A stretch of DNA of 64,000 nucleotides from Colius striatus (lineage: Eukaryota > Chordata > Aves > Coliiformes > Coliidae): NCBI RefSeq assembly GCF_028858725.1, contig NC_084760.1:8010867-8074866 (forward strand), read 5' to 3'. Position 1 is the stretch's first letter. Each line of letters opens with the position of its first letter. Shown one piece after another: positions 13,836-26,059 of the stretch. Position numbers and translations under genes: made by a program. The notes under the pieces are model-generated. The model was given only the letters and a program-made list of their open reading frames with translations, searched no databases and was not told the origin of the DNA.

Positions 13836-14825
13836 TGCATTGGGTTTGTGTGGCAGAGATTTTGGTAGCAAGAGAGAGGGTACAGTGATGGCTCCTGTAA
13901 GAAGCTGCTTGAAGCTTCCACAGCTCCAAATCAGACCCACCTCTGGCCAAGGCTGAGTCAATCAGACACCTCTGCAATAACTATTTCAGAAGGGAAAATC
14001 TGCAGTGGAAGGAGGAGGTGGGATGAAACAAAGTGGGATGGGAGAGAAACAACCATGCGGACAATGCAGACACTGATGTCAGTGAAGAAAGAGCAGGGGA
14101 AGTTGTGCCAGAGCAGAGATCTCTCTGCAGGTTGAGGTCAGATGGCAGGCTATCCCCCTGCAACTCGTGGAGACCTGTCTGCAGCCCATGGAGGACTCCA
14201 CATCAGAACAGGCAGCAGTGCCCAAAGAAGGCCATGACTGTGTGGGAAGCCTGTGCTGGAGCAGCCTGTTTCTGAAGGGTTTCACCTCACAGAAAGGACC
14301 CACACTGAAGGCATTTGTGAGGAGCTGTGGTATCTGGGAAGCACTCATTTCAGAGAGGCTTGTGGAGGAAAGTCTCTCATGGGAGGGACCCCAAGCTAAG
14401 CCAGGGGAAGAATGTGAAGAGTCCTCTTCCCCTGAGGAGGAAGAAGCAACAACAGACAATATGTGATGAAGTGACTGCAACTCCAATTCCCTCCCCTCTG
14501 TGACACAGAGGAGAGGAGGCTGAGAAATTGGGAGCAGAGCTGAGCCCAGGAAGACAGAAGGGCTGGGAGGAAGGTATTTTTTTTAAGATCTGGTTGCATT
14601 TTTCGTCATCCTTCTGGTTTTTTTGATTGGTGGAGGATTAAAGCAATTTTAATTTTCCCCAAGTTGAGTCTGTTTTGCCTGAGACTATAATTGGTGAGCA
14701 ATTCCTCCCTGTCCTTGCCTCAACACATAAGGCCCTTTGCTATCTTTTCTCTTCCCCATCCTACAGCAGAGAGGAGTGAGCAAGCATCTATGTGATGCTT
14801 TGTTGACAGCTGGTCTTAAACAACA
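13836..14825 (+). mobile_element. ERVL-type endogenous retrovirus solo LTR (about 990 bp)
   Basis: This is a full-length solitary long terminal repeat of an avian endogenous retrovirus family. It begins TGCATTGGGTTTGTGTGGCA and ends in CAACA, giving TG...CA ends. It is flanked by CTCAT on the left and ATCAT on the right, a 5-base target duplication with one mismatch, which fits ERVL-like integration. Inside are the family's degenerate internal repeats of the type 'CAGCCCATGGAGGAC', an ATTAAA polyadenylation-type signal at 14637-14642, and a tail containing AATTGGTGAGCAATT. No gag, pol or env sequence lies beside it, so the provirus was reduced by recombination between its LTRs. The 99-codon open frame at 14167-14466 is part of the LTR and not a gene. 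The family is recognised from memory of bird repeats; the exact subfamily name is not given. Confidence 0.8.
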
Positions 14826-15918
14826 ATCATATATCCCTGAACAATAGGCTACCTCTTATAATGGTTTATAGATCAAGTCTACCTGACTTTTAAGAGGCAT
14901 TCCTCTTAAAAAAAGTGCCCAAGCTCTCTGAGTAGTTGAAACATGTCCTCTTGAGGGATTTTAGACTTAATTTAAAAGTCCTAGAGAAAACACTTGTTAG
15001 GAATGGTGAGGAAACGATGCAGAAAGTGATTAATGGAGAGCTATAATCACAGTGTTCTTGATTTGTTTTGCAACACAGAACAAATCCTCAAGTTAGAACT
15101 GCGGTAAAACTCATCCAGTTTTTGAAGGGAATACAGCCTGTTTGTCTTCACTGAACTGAATCCTCAACATGTAACAGCTAATTAAAGACTCCAAAAGTCT
15201 GTAAATGCTTTGACAAATATTGATTTATCAGCCTGAGATCCTCACTTGGCTACTTGGGTAAGTCTTGTCTCATTTACTTCAGTAACACTGTGAACAACTG
15301 TGGTGATTTCCATCATCTTCAGCTCCTAATAAAACAGCCAGCCCAAGCGAAAAGAAGATCTTTCTGATAGAGAATGCAAAGACATTTCTTCTGATAAAAG
15401 AAGAAAAATTGAAGCTCTCACTGTACATGTCTACAGTTGTAAGATATTTGGGAAGAATAATTCCAAAAGTCTTTTTCATTAAAATGAGCAATAAAACAAA
15501 GGATAACATTCAGAGTGACGCTGTGGAGAAGTATCATGAATTTGACTCTGCTAGAGTCAATCTATTTACACCACTTGGACTACTGTGGCCTAAAATACTT
15601 AAAATATGATCAATTAGACCTTAAGGTCTGATTCATCACACTATCATTTAAGATTTACATGCCAAGGAATATTTTTTATATCCATTTTCCTAATTCACAG
15701 TGCCACTGGCAGTAAAGATCTAGGTACTCATTGTTTTTCAAATTACAACTAAAGTCTAACTATGGTATCAGTTTCTAATTTTTTTTTCCTATCCACCTGA
15801 TGCTAAACCTACCCAAAGGTTATGAACATAATACAAGCCAGCAAGCAAAGGTACATAATTAAGATGCATACAAAATACCCTGTGCAGCAAGTGTTTTCCT
15901 TTTAATTATATTATTACC
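14826..15918. other. Intergenic, no gene recognised
   Basis: AT-rich sequence with no recognised repeat or exon. Confidence 0.5.
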
Positions 15919-15987
15919 TGGGTTTATGTTACTAAATTGCTACACAATTTCATATATAATTGATTTTCCAAGAAAAATATTACCAAA
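15919..15987 (+). repeat. Diverged repeat unit, copy A (pairs with 16805-16871)
   Basis: Starts GGGTTTATGTTACTAAATTG and contains ATAATTGATT then AATATTACC. It aligns in the same orientation with a segment 886 bases downstream at roughly three-quarters identity over almost 70 bases. Family unknown. Confidence 0.6.
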
Positions 15988-16804
15988 ATGATTCTTTAGT
16001 TCGAAACAGCATGAACTTAATAATATATAAACAATTTTTATCTCACAAGCCATAGTGCTGCATGGGATTTGTGTGCTGAAAAAAAATATTCCTTCACATT
16101 AACAGTAATTTTGAATGTAACATAAAAACTCAATGACTTTTCTTTCTGTATTTGTTACGAAGAATACTAACAGTGCCTCCTGTGAGGATATATTTTGTAG
16201 GTCCTTTTGCAGATTATGAAAATAGTTGTGAGGAAATTTTGGATAAAGGAAGACAAAGCTCCAGGTAGCAATAGGTTTCATACCGAGTTGATAAATGCAA
16301 TTAAGTATCAGAAGGATGAACAGTTACTTCAGGGGAGTTTTGATACCAGAATGCAATATCAGTTGATTAGAAAACTGTAAAAATATCATCTTTTTCCTAT
16401 TGCAGAAGTGCCCAGCAGCCTCAGCACAAGTGAGAAAACCATTGTGCTAGGGCAATGGATATTGCATGCCCTGAAGTGTTCACAGACTCAGTAATCAAAT
16501 ATGAGAAAGGAATACTTGCCTGATCTTGAGAAACTATAAAGCTACATTATGCCAGCACAAGGCAGAGACTACTATGAAGAGTTAAAATGAAGGAGGTCTG
16601 AGGGAGGCTCTTCTTGATCCAGAGGGTTTGAGATGGGTGGAAAACATCCTCCCCCCATGCGGAAGATCAGAGCAATGCAGAACCCACTACTACAGTTCTG
16701 AAGAGGCAGACACGTCTCTCAGACACTTTTAATGAAGGAACTAGGGATTTACCAACACTAATGTGTTGGCAAACAAATTATAGCAAAACTATAACAATAT
16801 CACA
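15988..16804. other. Intergenic between the two repeat copies
   Basis: No gene seen. The stretch may belong to the same unidentified element as the flanking copies, but I could not show this. Confidence 0.4.
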
Positions 16805-16871
16805 GGGTTTGTGTTACTAATTGCCAGCATTTCCTGTGTAATTGATTCTCAGAGAACAATATTGCCAGCAG
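16805..16871 (+). repeat. Diverged repeat unit, copy B (pairs with 15919-15987)
   Basis: Starts GGGTTTGTGTTACTAATTGC and contains GTAATTGATT then AATATTGCC, in the same order and orientation as copy A. The similarity fades after 16871. Confidence 0.6.
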
Positions 16872-18135
16872 CCTTCCACCTCAGCAAGCTACTGACCGCG
16901 TTGAGCTGTCGCCTACAGAGGATGCGCAGCCTCTCCCAGACTCTGAGGCACAGCATGGGTCTTCACAGTCCTTCAGAGGTGAAGCTTTTGCTGAAAATAA
17001 TTTAAACTGAACTTGGTAACTTAACCTCTGATTTGTTCTCTTAGAACCTGAAAAAAAAAAAAAGCAATAGGATAATAAAACATGTGCTGATTAGCTGAGC
17101 AATTCTAACTCAGTTATTGTTTCCATTATGTGGCTAATAGCCTTTTCTGAACAGGCTTGATTTTTGTATCTGTTTGCATTAGAGTCAATTTGTGGTATGA
17201 GATTGGTATTATTTATTGAATGCTACACCCAGTTGCAAAGTTAAAAGTATGACAAGCTCATTTAATTACACTACTGCGAGACACCAGCTTGTATGGATGC
17301 TGTGAATTAAGTTTAGTAAATATGTGTGGTGAATGGTCAAATGGAGGTTAGCAACTTCATGAAGTTGGTTTAGTCATTTCCAAAGCTTTATGGACTGTTG
17401 TTTTGACCTGAGTTGACCAGATGTTTGGGACTTACTTATTTTGTGCAGGTAGATACTCAAAATAAGTCACCTTTACCTAAATATGCAAGGCTAAGCTGAG
17501 ACTGAATATGTTCGAACTTGGAGGCAAGTTAGGATGCAGCATCACTGAGCATTGTGACTGTGCACTGGTGATTCATTAATATATTTGAAGCTGCAGATTT
17601 CTTTTTTCATTACCAAAAACACTCAGTATGCTGAAAGGCAGAATAAATTTGCTAGCAATAAACATTAGCACTTTTTTTTCTGTTTTGTCTAAACCCTTTT
17701 CTAAGTGCCTCAGATAGTTTCTCTCTTTTCTTGTTCCAATATGTAATTGACAGCTCTGCCCAATGTCCTTTTCTACCTTTTGATTTTTCCCTTGGCTCCT
17801 AATAGCATACACCATTTTATACAGCTTCAGTCTATTAACCAAGTGCCTGACCTTGTGGGATGCTGAACACCTGCTGGAATACACTCAGTGCCTGTAATTC
17901 GCATTGATTTCATTAGGAGGAGAGAGAACTTGCTCTCTCCCAGGTCATTTAGGCTGATGAACAAAACCTCACTAGTAAAGACAAAGCTCTTGGTGGACCC
18001 TTGTGGTTCCAGCAAGTCAAACCAACATGAGAGGTAGCTACTTCCAGAGCACCCAGCCAGGGACTGATGCCAAGAAATAGGAATTAGAGTGCAGTTACTC
18101 TTCATTTCTTACACAGAGGAGGGAAATGTTAAGAC
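16872..18135. other. Intergenic, no gene recognised
   Basis: AT-rich sequence with an A-run near 17050. Short open frames only. Confidence 0.5.
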
Positions 18136-18625
18136 AGGCACCGCTGGGTCTCACCAGTAATCCGCCTAGTCCAGTATCATGCCTCTGGCTTGCACAAGAA
18201 GAGTGCCACTACTAAGGAGAGCCCACAAGCCACTGCTTTCTATTGTCTGTTCATATACCCCCAGCACCCATGGCTGCTGCTGCAGGAATGTCAAAAGGTA
18301 CATTCCTGCCTCTGCTACTGTCCTCTAGATCCAACAGTGCAGGGTTTGGTGAATAGCAGCAATCCTGCCTTTACTCTATCTAGTTCTTTGGTGACTTTGG
18401 AAGCCTTAGTTCTATCCCTCCTCAACTTCTTCCTCTCCAGCTGAAGTATCCCACATCTGTTATCTCCTCATGAGGCAGCTGTCCCACATAGTGATTGTAC
18501 TTGCCTTTCTCTGCATCTCCTCTACCTCCTCTATGTCCATCTTGACAGAGGGTCAGAACTGCTCACACTGGTCAAAAGTAGGGCACGCCAAAGGCATAAC
18601 AGCAAAATGATGCTTTATTCTGAGT
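18136..18625 (-). repeat. Ancient CR1-like LINE, 3' half
   Basis: Read on the plus strand, several blocks occur in the order expected for an inverted, very old amniote CR1. First is GCTGGGTCTCACCAGTAATC followed by CCTAGTCCAGTATCATGCCT. Later comes CTATCCCTCCTCAACTTCTT followed by 'TCCAGCTGAAG'. Then come 'ATCTCCTCATGAGGCAGCTGT', 'TTGCCTTTCTCTGCATCTCC', and finally 'GTCAGAACTGCTCACACTGG'. These correspond to the ORF2 C-terminus (the region normally reading like LEYC-QFW) in reverse. Divergence is high, so this insertion predates the other CR1 copies. Assigned by resemblance only. Confidence 0.65.
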
Positions 18626-20825
18626 GATGGAGGATCTAAGCTCCAGAGCTTTGTGCTTAAATGCCAGTGACCATAAGAGTTGTCACACCTACAGCAGCTG
18701 TGTGCATCCAAGCCAGACATTCCAACCTCCTTTTAGGGAGGGGCCAGCTTCAGACATGAGTCAGATGATTTATTTCTTTCATCTATTTTAAGATGAAATA
18801 AGAGCACCTTCCAGGTGCCTGATCCTTCTCACTGCCTGTAGACTACAGAGCTTTAGCCAAAAAAAAAAAAGCAGCATTAAGTTTGGAGAGTGATATGAAT
18901 GAGAATATAAGCTAGTGACAAAGGAATATTGAAATATGCTCTAGTGAAGACTGGAACTAAGCAAGAACAATGAAAGGATGATAGACAGATAAACATCACT
19001 TTCTTTTGTTTTGTCCCTTCCTGGAGAGTATGTTTTTCATTTCAGGAATACGACTAGTTTATAATGAAGTGTGGGAAGTGGCAGATAGAGAGAAAGATCG
19101 AGTGCTCATGGCTATCCCACCAATTATTTTGTGCCCTAGTCACTACTGCAAGAGTGACTCATTCTGCTTTAGTTTACATGCATAAATTTGGCACTACTCA
19201 AGGAAATTATTTTGAGCGTTCACTTAAAGAAGAAAATAAAGAAAAAAAGTGACTATGCAGAGAGATGAAATACTGCTGCTGCACTCCAGTCCAGCCTTGT
19301 TTTGTGTATCCTCAAAGCTTGCATCATGAATTAACCTCCAGCGTTTCATGTGTGATGTATTAAGGCATCTTGCTCTGGTTTTAGAGAATTTTGCTGTGAG
19401 GGAGCACATTTTAATCAACTTTGAAACACAAAATTAGTCACAACCTCTAACTATGGAGACAAAACTGTCTCTCCATAATATGTACTTATGGCTTATTTAT
19501 TTGCAATTCTCAGCATAGTAAATTAATAATAAGCTCCCACTAAGTCACTGAAAGTGATAACATCCTTTCACTGACATCACTAAAACATTTAATCATGAGC
19601 TATAAAAGTTTTAAAACCTGGAAACTGCAAAGATCAAAGGTGAAAGCTAAGAAGTACATATTAGAAATAACAACAGACGGCCCCAGAATGAAAACAAATG
19701 AACTCATTCTGAGAGCTCTGCTGACATTTGAAAGCCATTTACACTGGAAGTTTGTAGTTTATTACTTAACTAGATTCTTCCAGGGAAATAAAATTTGATA
19801 TTGGGCCATCGTTTTCAGCAAACTCTTTACATGATTTGCATCAAATTCTAAATGTAGCAACTATTTGCAAATTTATTAATTGAAATTTAAGGTGTATTTA
19901 CCAGCAGCCATTTGCTCTCACATTGTTCATTAGGAACAAATCTGAAGAACGGTACTCACCTCATAATGTGACAGCTCATGTATTGATGCTCAATGGCAAA
20001 GGCAGTGCTGACACTCAGCATAGGCTGCTCTGCTGTAGAGTGCTCCTGTTTATCAGGTCCTACCAAGCTTGTTGCATCCTTTCCAGGACATGTGGAATAA
20101 GCAATGAAGAATGGAGAACAGTATGTCTCATGCTGACTGCTACCCCTTATGTTCCTTTTCCCTTCCCATTTGTAAGTGAATAAGTAAAACCAAATGTCAA
20201 CATAAGCAGTATAGCTGTCCACATGCATTGCTTATGTTGCTGTTCCTTTGGGTTTATAACTTCTTTTCTCTAACTCTAGAGAGGGTTAGTTTGGAAAATT
20301 ATGCGACTTGAGAGTTGAAATATAGAGAACTGTATGAAAATGTGTGTTACTATAAAAGCCTCTGATATTAAAAATGTGCATTTTACATTTCTTTTCTATT
20401 CTTTGTAGTCTGCTTCAGACTATTTAGCTAGAGCTGTGGAACTTCTCGTCTCTTCCTCCTTCTTATCAGAGAGACTCCAGTCTACAAGGGAACAGGAACC
20501 AGCAGCACAAATAAACAATGCACAACCCAGATCTGAGATATTTTAACTCTTGAAGCTGTTGGTCCTATTAGCTTGATCCTACCATTCCTTTGTTAGGAAA
20601 GATGTTTCTTAACTTCAACTCCTGCCTTTACCAGTGTAAAAGGTTTAACGTATTGCAAGCACACATGGTACTTCACGGGAACAGTGTGACTCTAGCACTC
20701 ATAAAATCTTCTGAAAAGTCAGTCTAAGTGGAGCATCACACATTTTGTGGTTCCTTAGGCAAAGCCTATGGTACACAAGGGAGAGTCTTTTCCCCCTTCT
20801 TTCCTTATGTCTATCAGGAGGCTCT
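18626..20825. other. Intergenic, no gene recognised
   Basis: AT-rich sequence with an A-run at about 18860. No recognised repeat, exon or RNA gene. Confidence 0.5.
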
Positions 20826-21240
20826 TTATGCCCAGCAATATGACATTTCCAGCTGATGACTGGGAGATTGAAATCTCCCCTAAGGACAAGGGCTACCAGT
20901 CTAGAAATTTCTCCCCATTGCCTTAGAATAACTCATCAGTGCTTATATCCTGACTGGATTATCAGCAGTAGACGCCCACTACATCTTTGTTTTCCCTCCC
21001 CTAATCCTTACCCAGAGGCCCTCAACTACATCAGTACCAACTGTAAGGGCTATACAATCAAAACTCTCTCCCTCAAACAGCTCTTCAACTCCCTTGCATT
21101 TCCCTCCTGAACAGCTTGTAGCCCTCCATCCCAGCACTCTAATAGTAAGAATGAGAACTCAGAAAGCTTCCAGTCCATCCTGCTTGTTCCCCAAATGCAC
21201 TTCTAAAAATTCATGCCATGCCACTGTCACTGGCTTTTCC
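20826..21240 (-). repeat. CR1 LINE fragment from the ORF2 endonuclease domain
   Basis: On the minus strand this encodes broken pieces of the CR1 ORF2 N-terminal endonuclease in the right order. LGNKQDGLEAF (near 21190) matches the family's 'MGNKQEELEA'. MEGYKLFRREMQG (near 21110) matches 'IEGYRLFRRDRQG'. VVGVY (near 20980) matches the 'VGVYYRPP' region. ALVLRGDFNLP (near 20875) contains the GDFN motif of APE-type endonucleases. Stops and frameshifts between the pieces show it is long dead. No 3' CR1 end is attached, so this is an internal fragment. Confidence 0.75.
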
Positions 21241-21784
21241 CATCCTTTTGACTGAGGAATAAATATTTTAGGGAGTCAGGTCTTCAAACTGTTTTGGGAG
21301 GATAAGAAAAAGTGACATGGACAACACAATTATTTTGGAAGAAGTGAGCGATTGCTCTCAATCTGTTCTTTAGTCTATAAACAATTAGAGAAGTGAGTGA
21401 AGCTGCTGAATCTGCTAATCATACGCCAGGTATCACATTTTCTCTTCTCTTGTTTTCCTTTTTTTTTCTTTCTCTAATTATTACCTGAAATCAATAGTGT
21501 TTTTCCACTGACAATTGAGAATATTCCTTGAAATGCCCTAAGCTGCTATGCAGAAGTTTCTTGTTATAGACAAAGGAAAGAAATGCCAAGCTGTGTAAAG
21601 AAGCTTATTTTGTTCAGACAAGAAACAAAATGTACTTTTTCTTCTCCTAAACAAAGCATTTTTAAGAGCAGGATAGAAGATGCTCAAATCAATAACCATT
21701 AAGAAGCACAAAGCTGCTGAAAGAATACATCTTTGGAGAAAGAAATTATCAGGTTTGACATAGAAATTACTGAGTGAAATTCTA

Positions 21785-21862
21785 TTTATGCAGGAGAGGT
21801 CCAGATTAGATGATCCTAATAGGCCTTTTTGGCATTGCAGTCTGTGAAACTATGAAACATGA
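21785..21862 (+). repeat. Short old CR1 3' tail
   Basis: Contains CCAGATTAGATGATCCTAAT followed by 'GGCCTTTTTGGCATTGCA' and a tail of GTGAAACTATGAAAC. This is the order of the CR1 3' end (gactagatgatc, rate-limiting block, (attctatg)n-like tail). Confidence 0.65.
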
Positions 21863-22640
21863 GAACAAACAAAACAAATACTGCTCATCCTTGTCACAGC
21901 TTTTACAGAATGTTTCCACAGTGACACAAAACCTCATCTATTTACAGCAATGAATTTATTTCTTGTTCTACAGACAGTTTGCTAGATGGAGGTTTTCATA
22001 TTGCCAAAATTATATGTTTGATGACTTCAATTCCAGGTCCTTCTTTTCAAAGGGAAATTTAAAGGGAACAGACACTACAGCCACACCAACTGACAGAATT
22101 GTCCAGAGATTGAGAGAAAGAGGACATGGGGGCAGGAAAGGTAAAGAATGTTCCCTGAGTAAGGAATGCTCAATAGCCTTTAAAGTAACCATTAGAGCAT
22201 GGAAACTGCCTCACAGGCAAAGAAGAGACACGTTTGACTGAGAGTAGTCAAAGAACGGGATAGTCAATAAGCTGGTCCCAGGGATACTGTTTTGCTGTTC
22301 ACTGAGGTGAGCTTTATACAATCAACTGCTGAATAACTACTATAATTGCCACAGGAAAAGTGTTACAAAAATGGATCTAGATCCTGCTTAGGTCAAAACT
22401 ATGGGATATTTATAAAGACAAGAAAATATACAATCTCAAGCAGCTGTAAATCTCACTGTCCATACACTAATGACTGGATTTCCAAGGTCCTGGGAAAAAT
22501 CCTGTTCCTGCAAAAGATGGAAGAACATCCACTGCTATCCTGCTGTGGTGAGCTAACATTCCCCTTCTTGTATATCTGGTGTGCTCTAGAGTTGCTTCAA
22601 GAAAAATAGCTATGACATCCTACGGCTTGGCCTGTAGATG
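21863..22640. other. Intergenic, no gene recognised
   Basis: Two short open frames (92 codons plus-strand at 21963, 87 codons at 22346) have no recognisable domain. Confidence 0.5.
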
Positions 22641-23788
22641 AATGATAGAATCATTTTGGTTGGAAAAGACTTTGAGATTATTAAGTCCAACCACTAAACT
22701 CACACTGCCAAGTTTACCCCTAAACCATGTTCTTCAGCACCTACATGTTTTTAAAATATCTTCAGGGATGGTGACTGTATCACATCCCTGGGCAGCCTGT
22801 TTGAGTGTCTTAACAACCCTCTCAGTGAAGAAGTTCTTCTTAATGTCCAATCTAAACCTGCCCTGGTGCAACTTGAGCCCACCTCCTCTTGTTCTATGAC
22901 TTGTCACTTGAAAAAGAGATAAACCGCCACCTCGCTACAACCTCCTTTCAGGTAGATGTAGAGAGTGATCATGTCTCCCCTCAGTCTCCTCTTCTCCAGG
23001 CTACACAACTCCATCTCCCTCAGGTGATCCTCATCACACTTGTTCTCCAGACCCATCACCAGCTTCCTTGCCCTTGGGTTGTTGTGGCCAAAGTGTAGGA
23101 CCTGGCACTTGGCCTTGCTGAACCTCATGCAATTGGCCTCAGTCCTTTACTCCAGCCTCTCCAGGTATCTCTGAAGAGCCTTCCTGCCCTCAAGCAGACC
23201 CACAGTCCTGCCCAGCTTGGTGTCACCTGCAAATTGACTGAGGAGGCATTTGGTTCACTCATTAAGATTATTGATAAAGATGTTAAAACAGGTCTCAGCA
23301 CAGAGCCCTCAGGAACACCACTGATGACCGACCACCAACTGGATTTAACTCCATTGCCCACCACTCTCTGGGCCTGGCCATCCAGCCAGCTTTCCACCCA
23401 ACAAAGAGTAGGTCCATCCAAGCCATGGGCAGTCAGTTTCTCCAGAAGGATGCTGTGGCAGACTATGAAACTAAAGTCCAGGTAGACCACATCCACAGCA
23501 TTTCCCTCATTCACTAAACAGGTCACCTTGTCATGAAAGGAGATCATGTTAATCAAACAGGACCTGCCCTTCAGAAAGCCATGCTGGCTGAGCCTGAACC
23601 CTTAATTGGCCTGTATGTGGCTCATGATGGCATTGAGGATGAGCTCATCCATAACCTTCCCTAGAATCAAGGTCAGGGTAACAAGTTCCCAGTCCTTCTG
23701 CCAGCCTTTCTCGTAGATGGGTGTTACATTTGCCAGCCTCCAGTCCACTGGGACCTCCCCAGTCAGCCAGGACTGCTGGTAAATGTTA
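22641..23788 (-). repeat. CR1 LINE, 1.15 kb 3' part with dead reverse transcriptase
   Basis: An antisense CR1 whose 3' end is at 22641 (inverted ATGATTCTATCATT tail). It extends back through the non-coding 3' region, the ORF2 C-terminus and part of the reverse transcriptase. The minus-strand frame at 23125-23556 carries VDVVYLDF, ILLEKLTAHGLDGPTLCWV and ISGVPEGSVL, which are RT landmarks around motifs A and B. The motif A continuation is damaged (YLDFSFIVCHS, where the copy at 63.8 kb keeps YLDFNKAFDTVSHS). The element is 5'-truncated within the RT near 23788. Confidence 0.92.
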
Positions 23789-25762
23789 CCTTTACCAATC
23801 TAAAGGTAACACATAAATGGCAAGCATAGTGGCTGTACACCATTCCTTCCCATCTCCCACCCTAGCAGGTTTCTGTGCCCTTGAATGAAAGAGCTAAGCA
23901 AATCCTTGCACGTCTGCCCCAGAAAGGCCATTTCACTTCCTGCACATAGTCCTCAGAGGATGCAAAAACACTCCAGCCTGCTGCTGGAACAGTTCAGGGA
24001 AGTCGTGTTTTCCAGGAAACTCCCTGTGTGCTGTGCTTTTACATAGCTGCTCAAGCATCAGAAGACTTACATAAATATACACAGCTATTGGTTTGACTTC
24101 TCTAGGTGCCTCTACATCTTAGGCTTAGAGCAGTATGACCTATGCCTTGCAGTTCTTCATAATTCCATAAAGTGTATCTAAATATCTCTGTAATGTGATG
24201 ACACAGGAGATATTACTGTGCTTGGGGTGTAAGAATATATTGCTTCTCTTTACTATTGCTTTCAGAATTAGAAATACTCCCAATTTTTCCCCCCACTTTT
24301 CCTTTTTACTTTAGGCAACAGATTACTGGCCAGTCAAAAATCATGTATTAGCCTTTTGGAAAGGAGGATTACACAGTTCTGAACTGTAGTATTTTCATCC
24401 ATAAATTGCATTCCACAGCAAAATGGAGCAGAGATTCCCTCACAAATAAAAGCACTGTGATGTGAATGCATTCATCACAGATGAAGGCTGCTTCAAGATC
24501 TTACAAGCATAATTTTTAGTGTAAAATCGACTATTGGAATTTCATTAAGCTTAAACTTAACACAATTTATTTCCAAACAGTATTAATCATAATTACCAGA
24601 GTTCAGCTTCTGATTACTCTGGGAGTATACATTCATCACACATTTGCAGCCTAAATGGAAACTTATCATACTCACCACAATTTGTTGCCAATTGACGAAG
24701 ATATTACTGAAACAAAATAAAAATTAAGTTGCAGCTTGAAGTGATAAAAACAACATTATAGTCAATAATTCACCTATAGCTGAAAAACCTGACTAAAACA
24801 ATCTTATGACTTATCAGAGTAGAAGGTAGAAGCATAAGGAGACAAACAACATCTAATCCCTCTGTGGACTAACTTCAATAAACTTCACCGTAGTTATACC
24901 ACCGCCAGGATTAGCCGACAAGCTTTATTACAAAGTATGAGCCGTGCTCTGACAATGATTGTAGTATTTTCATTATTTTAATCCTTGATGAGAGAAAGAA
25001 ATTGTGCAGACTCCAGGAACAGAAAAATTATTGTTATGATTCCCCAATTATGGCTTATGGAGACTGCTTCTCAGCCATCTCTTCACTCCCATGAAGGTTT
25101 TATAACAAGGCTTTTGAATAAAACAAGTGTTTTCAATGCAACTGCAATGTAATGACATACTTTTGCAAAGGAGGTATTTTCTTTTTACCTCAATTCATGT
25201 CTTATTTGTTCAGATAACTTAATCCTCACTTGTGTTCTCGGTTTAAGTGGATACAAAGAAAAAACCCTCCCAAGACCGGTCTTCTTTATTTCCACTCCTC
25301 CCTTATAATATTGTTTGCAAAGGACATACTTTAAAATTAATGAAGTGTTAAACAGAGAAGAAATGCAAATCCTTTTGTATATTCTGCTAAGCCTGGACTA
25401 CTCTCATAGGGGTCCAGGATGAGCAAAAAATCTTCTTTGCATCTTTACATAGGCTGACACAGAGGATCCTGAACTCAGCCATAAGTTGTCATATGCCAGC
25501 TGACCACATAGCAGTCAGGTCAGCAGGGACTGCTAAACGTTTCAAGGTGCATTTGATTTACAGTTGATGTCCAGATCTTTGGATAAGCCAAAAAATTAGC
25601 AGTTCACAAATTTTCCCAAGAAATAGTGCTGACCCTCTCACTGATTTTATAGAGTATTATGCACAAAGCTTCTACACCCAAACTTAGGTCAGATGAAAAC
25701 AGTAATCAAAATGTAGACCTGGCCAAGATGACATAATTGATTCATAAACCACAAGGGTAGAT
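23789..25762. other. Intergenic, no gene recognised
   Basis: AT-rich, no exon or repeat family recognised. The 24.5-25.1 kb part is very AT-rich and unique-looking. Confidence 0.5.
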
Positions 25763-25811
25763 GATATGAGATGACGATATGAGATGAGGTATGGTCTGGT
25801 CTGGTCTGATC
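25763..25811 (+). repeat. Compound minisatellite/microsatellite
   Basis: Two copies of a 13-base unit GATATGAGATGAC (the second ends GAGG) are followed by TGGTCTGGTCTGGTCTG, a (GGTCT)n pentamer run. Likely to be length-variable between individuals. Confidence 0.85.
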
Positions 25812-26059
25812 AGTTAGCCTGAATCGAACTTTAACAACTGCATCAAGTCTATGATGTCTCAGTGAGCTTGAGTCCATTTTTGAGAAAAAATATCCACTAT
25901 TGATTCAAAGACATCAGGTAACTGAAAAGCTATCATATTCAAAGTTAAATCGTTTTGTGGATTAATCACTCAGTACTAAAAACACACATCTTATTTGTCC
26001 ATCTTATTTTCTGGCTATTGGATCCCATTATTCCTTTTCCACTGCATTAAAGACCTATC

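Noticed and set aside
14167..14466. Acidic 99-codon open frame
   Set aside because: It lies wholly inside the ERVL-type solo LTR and reflects that LTR's internal repeats.
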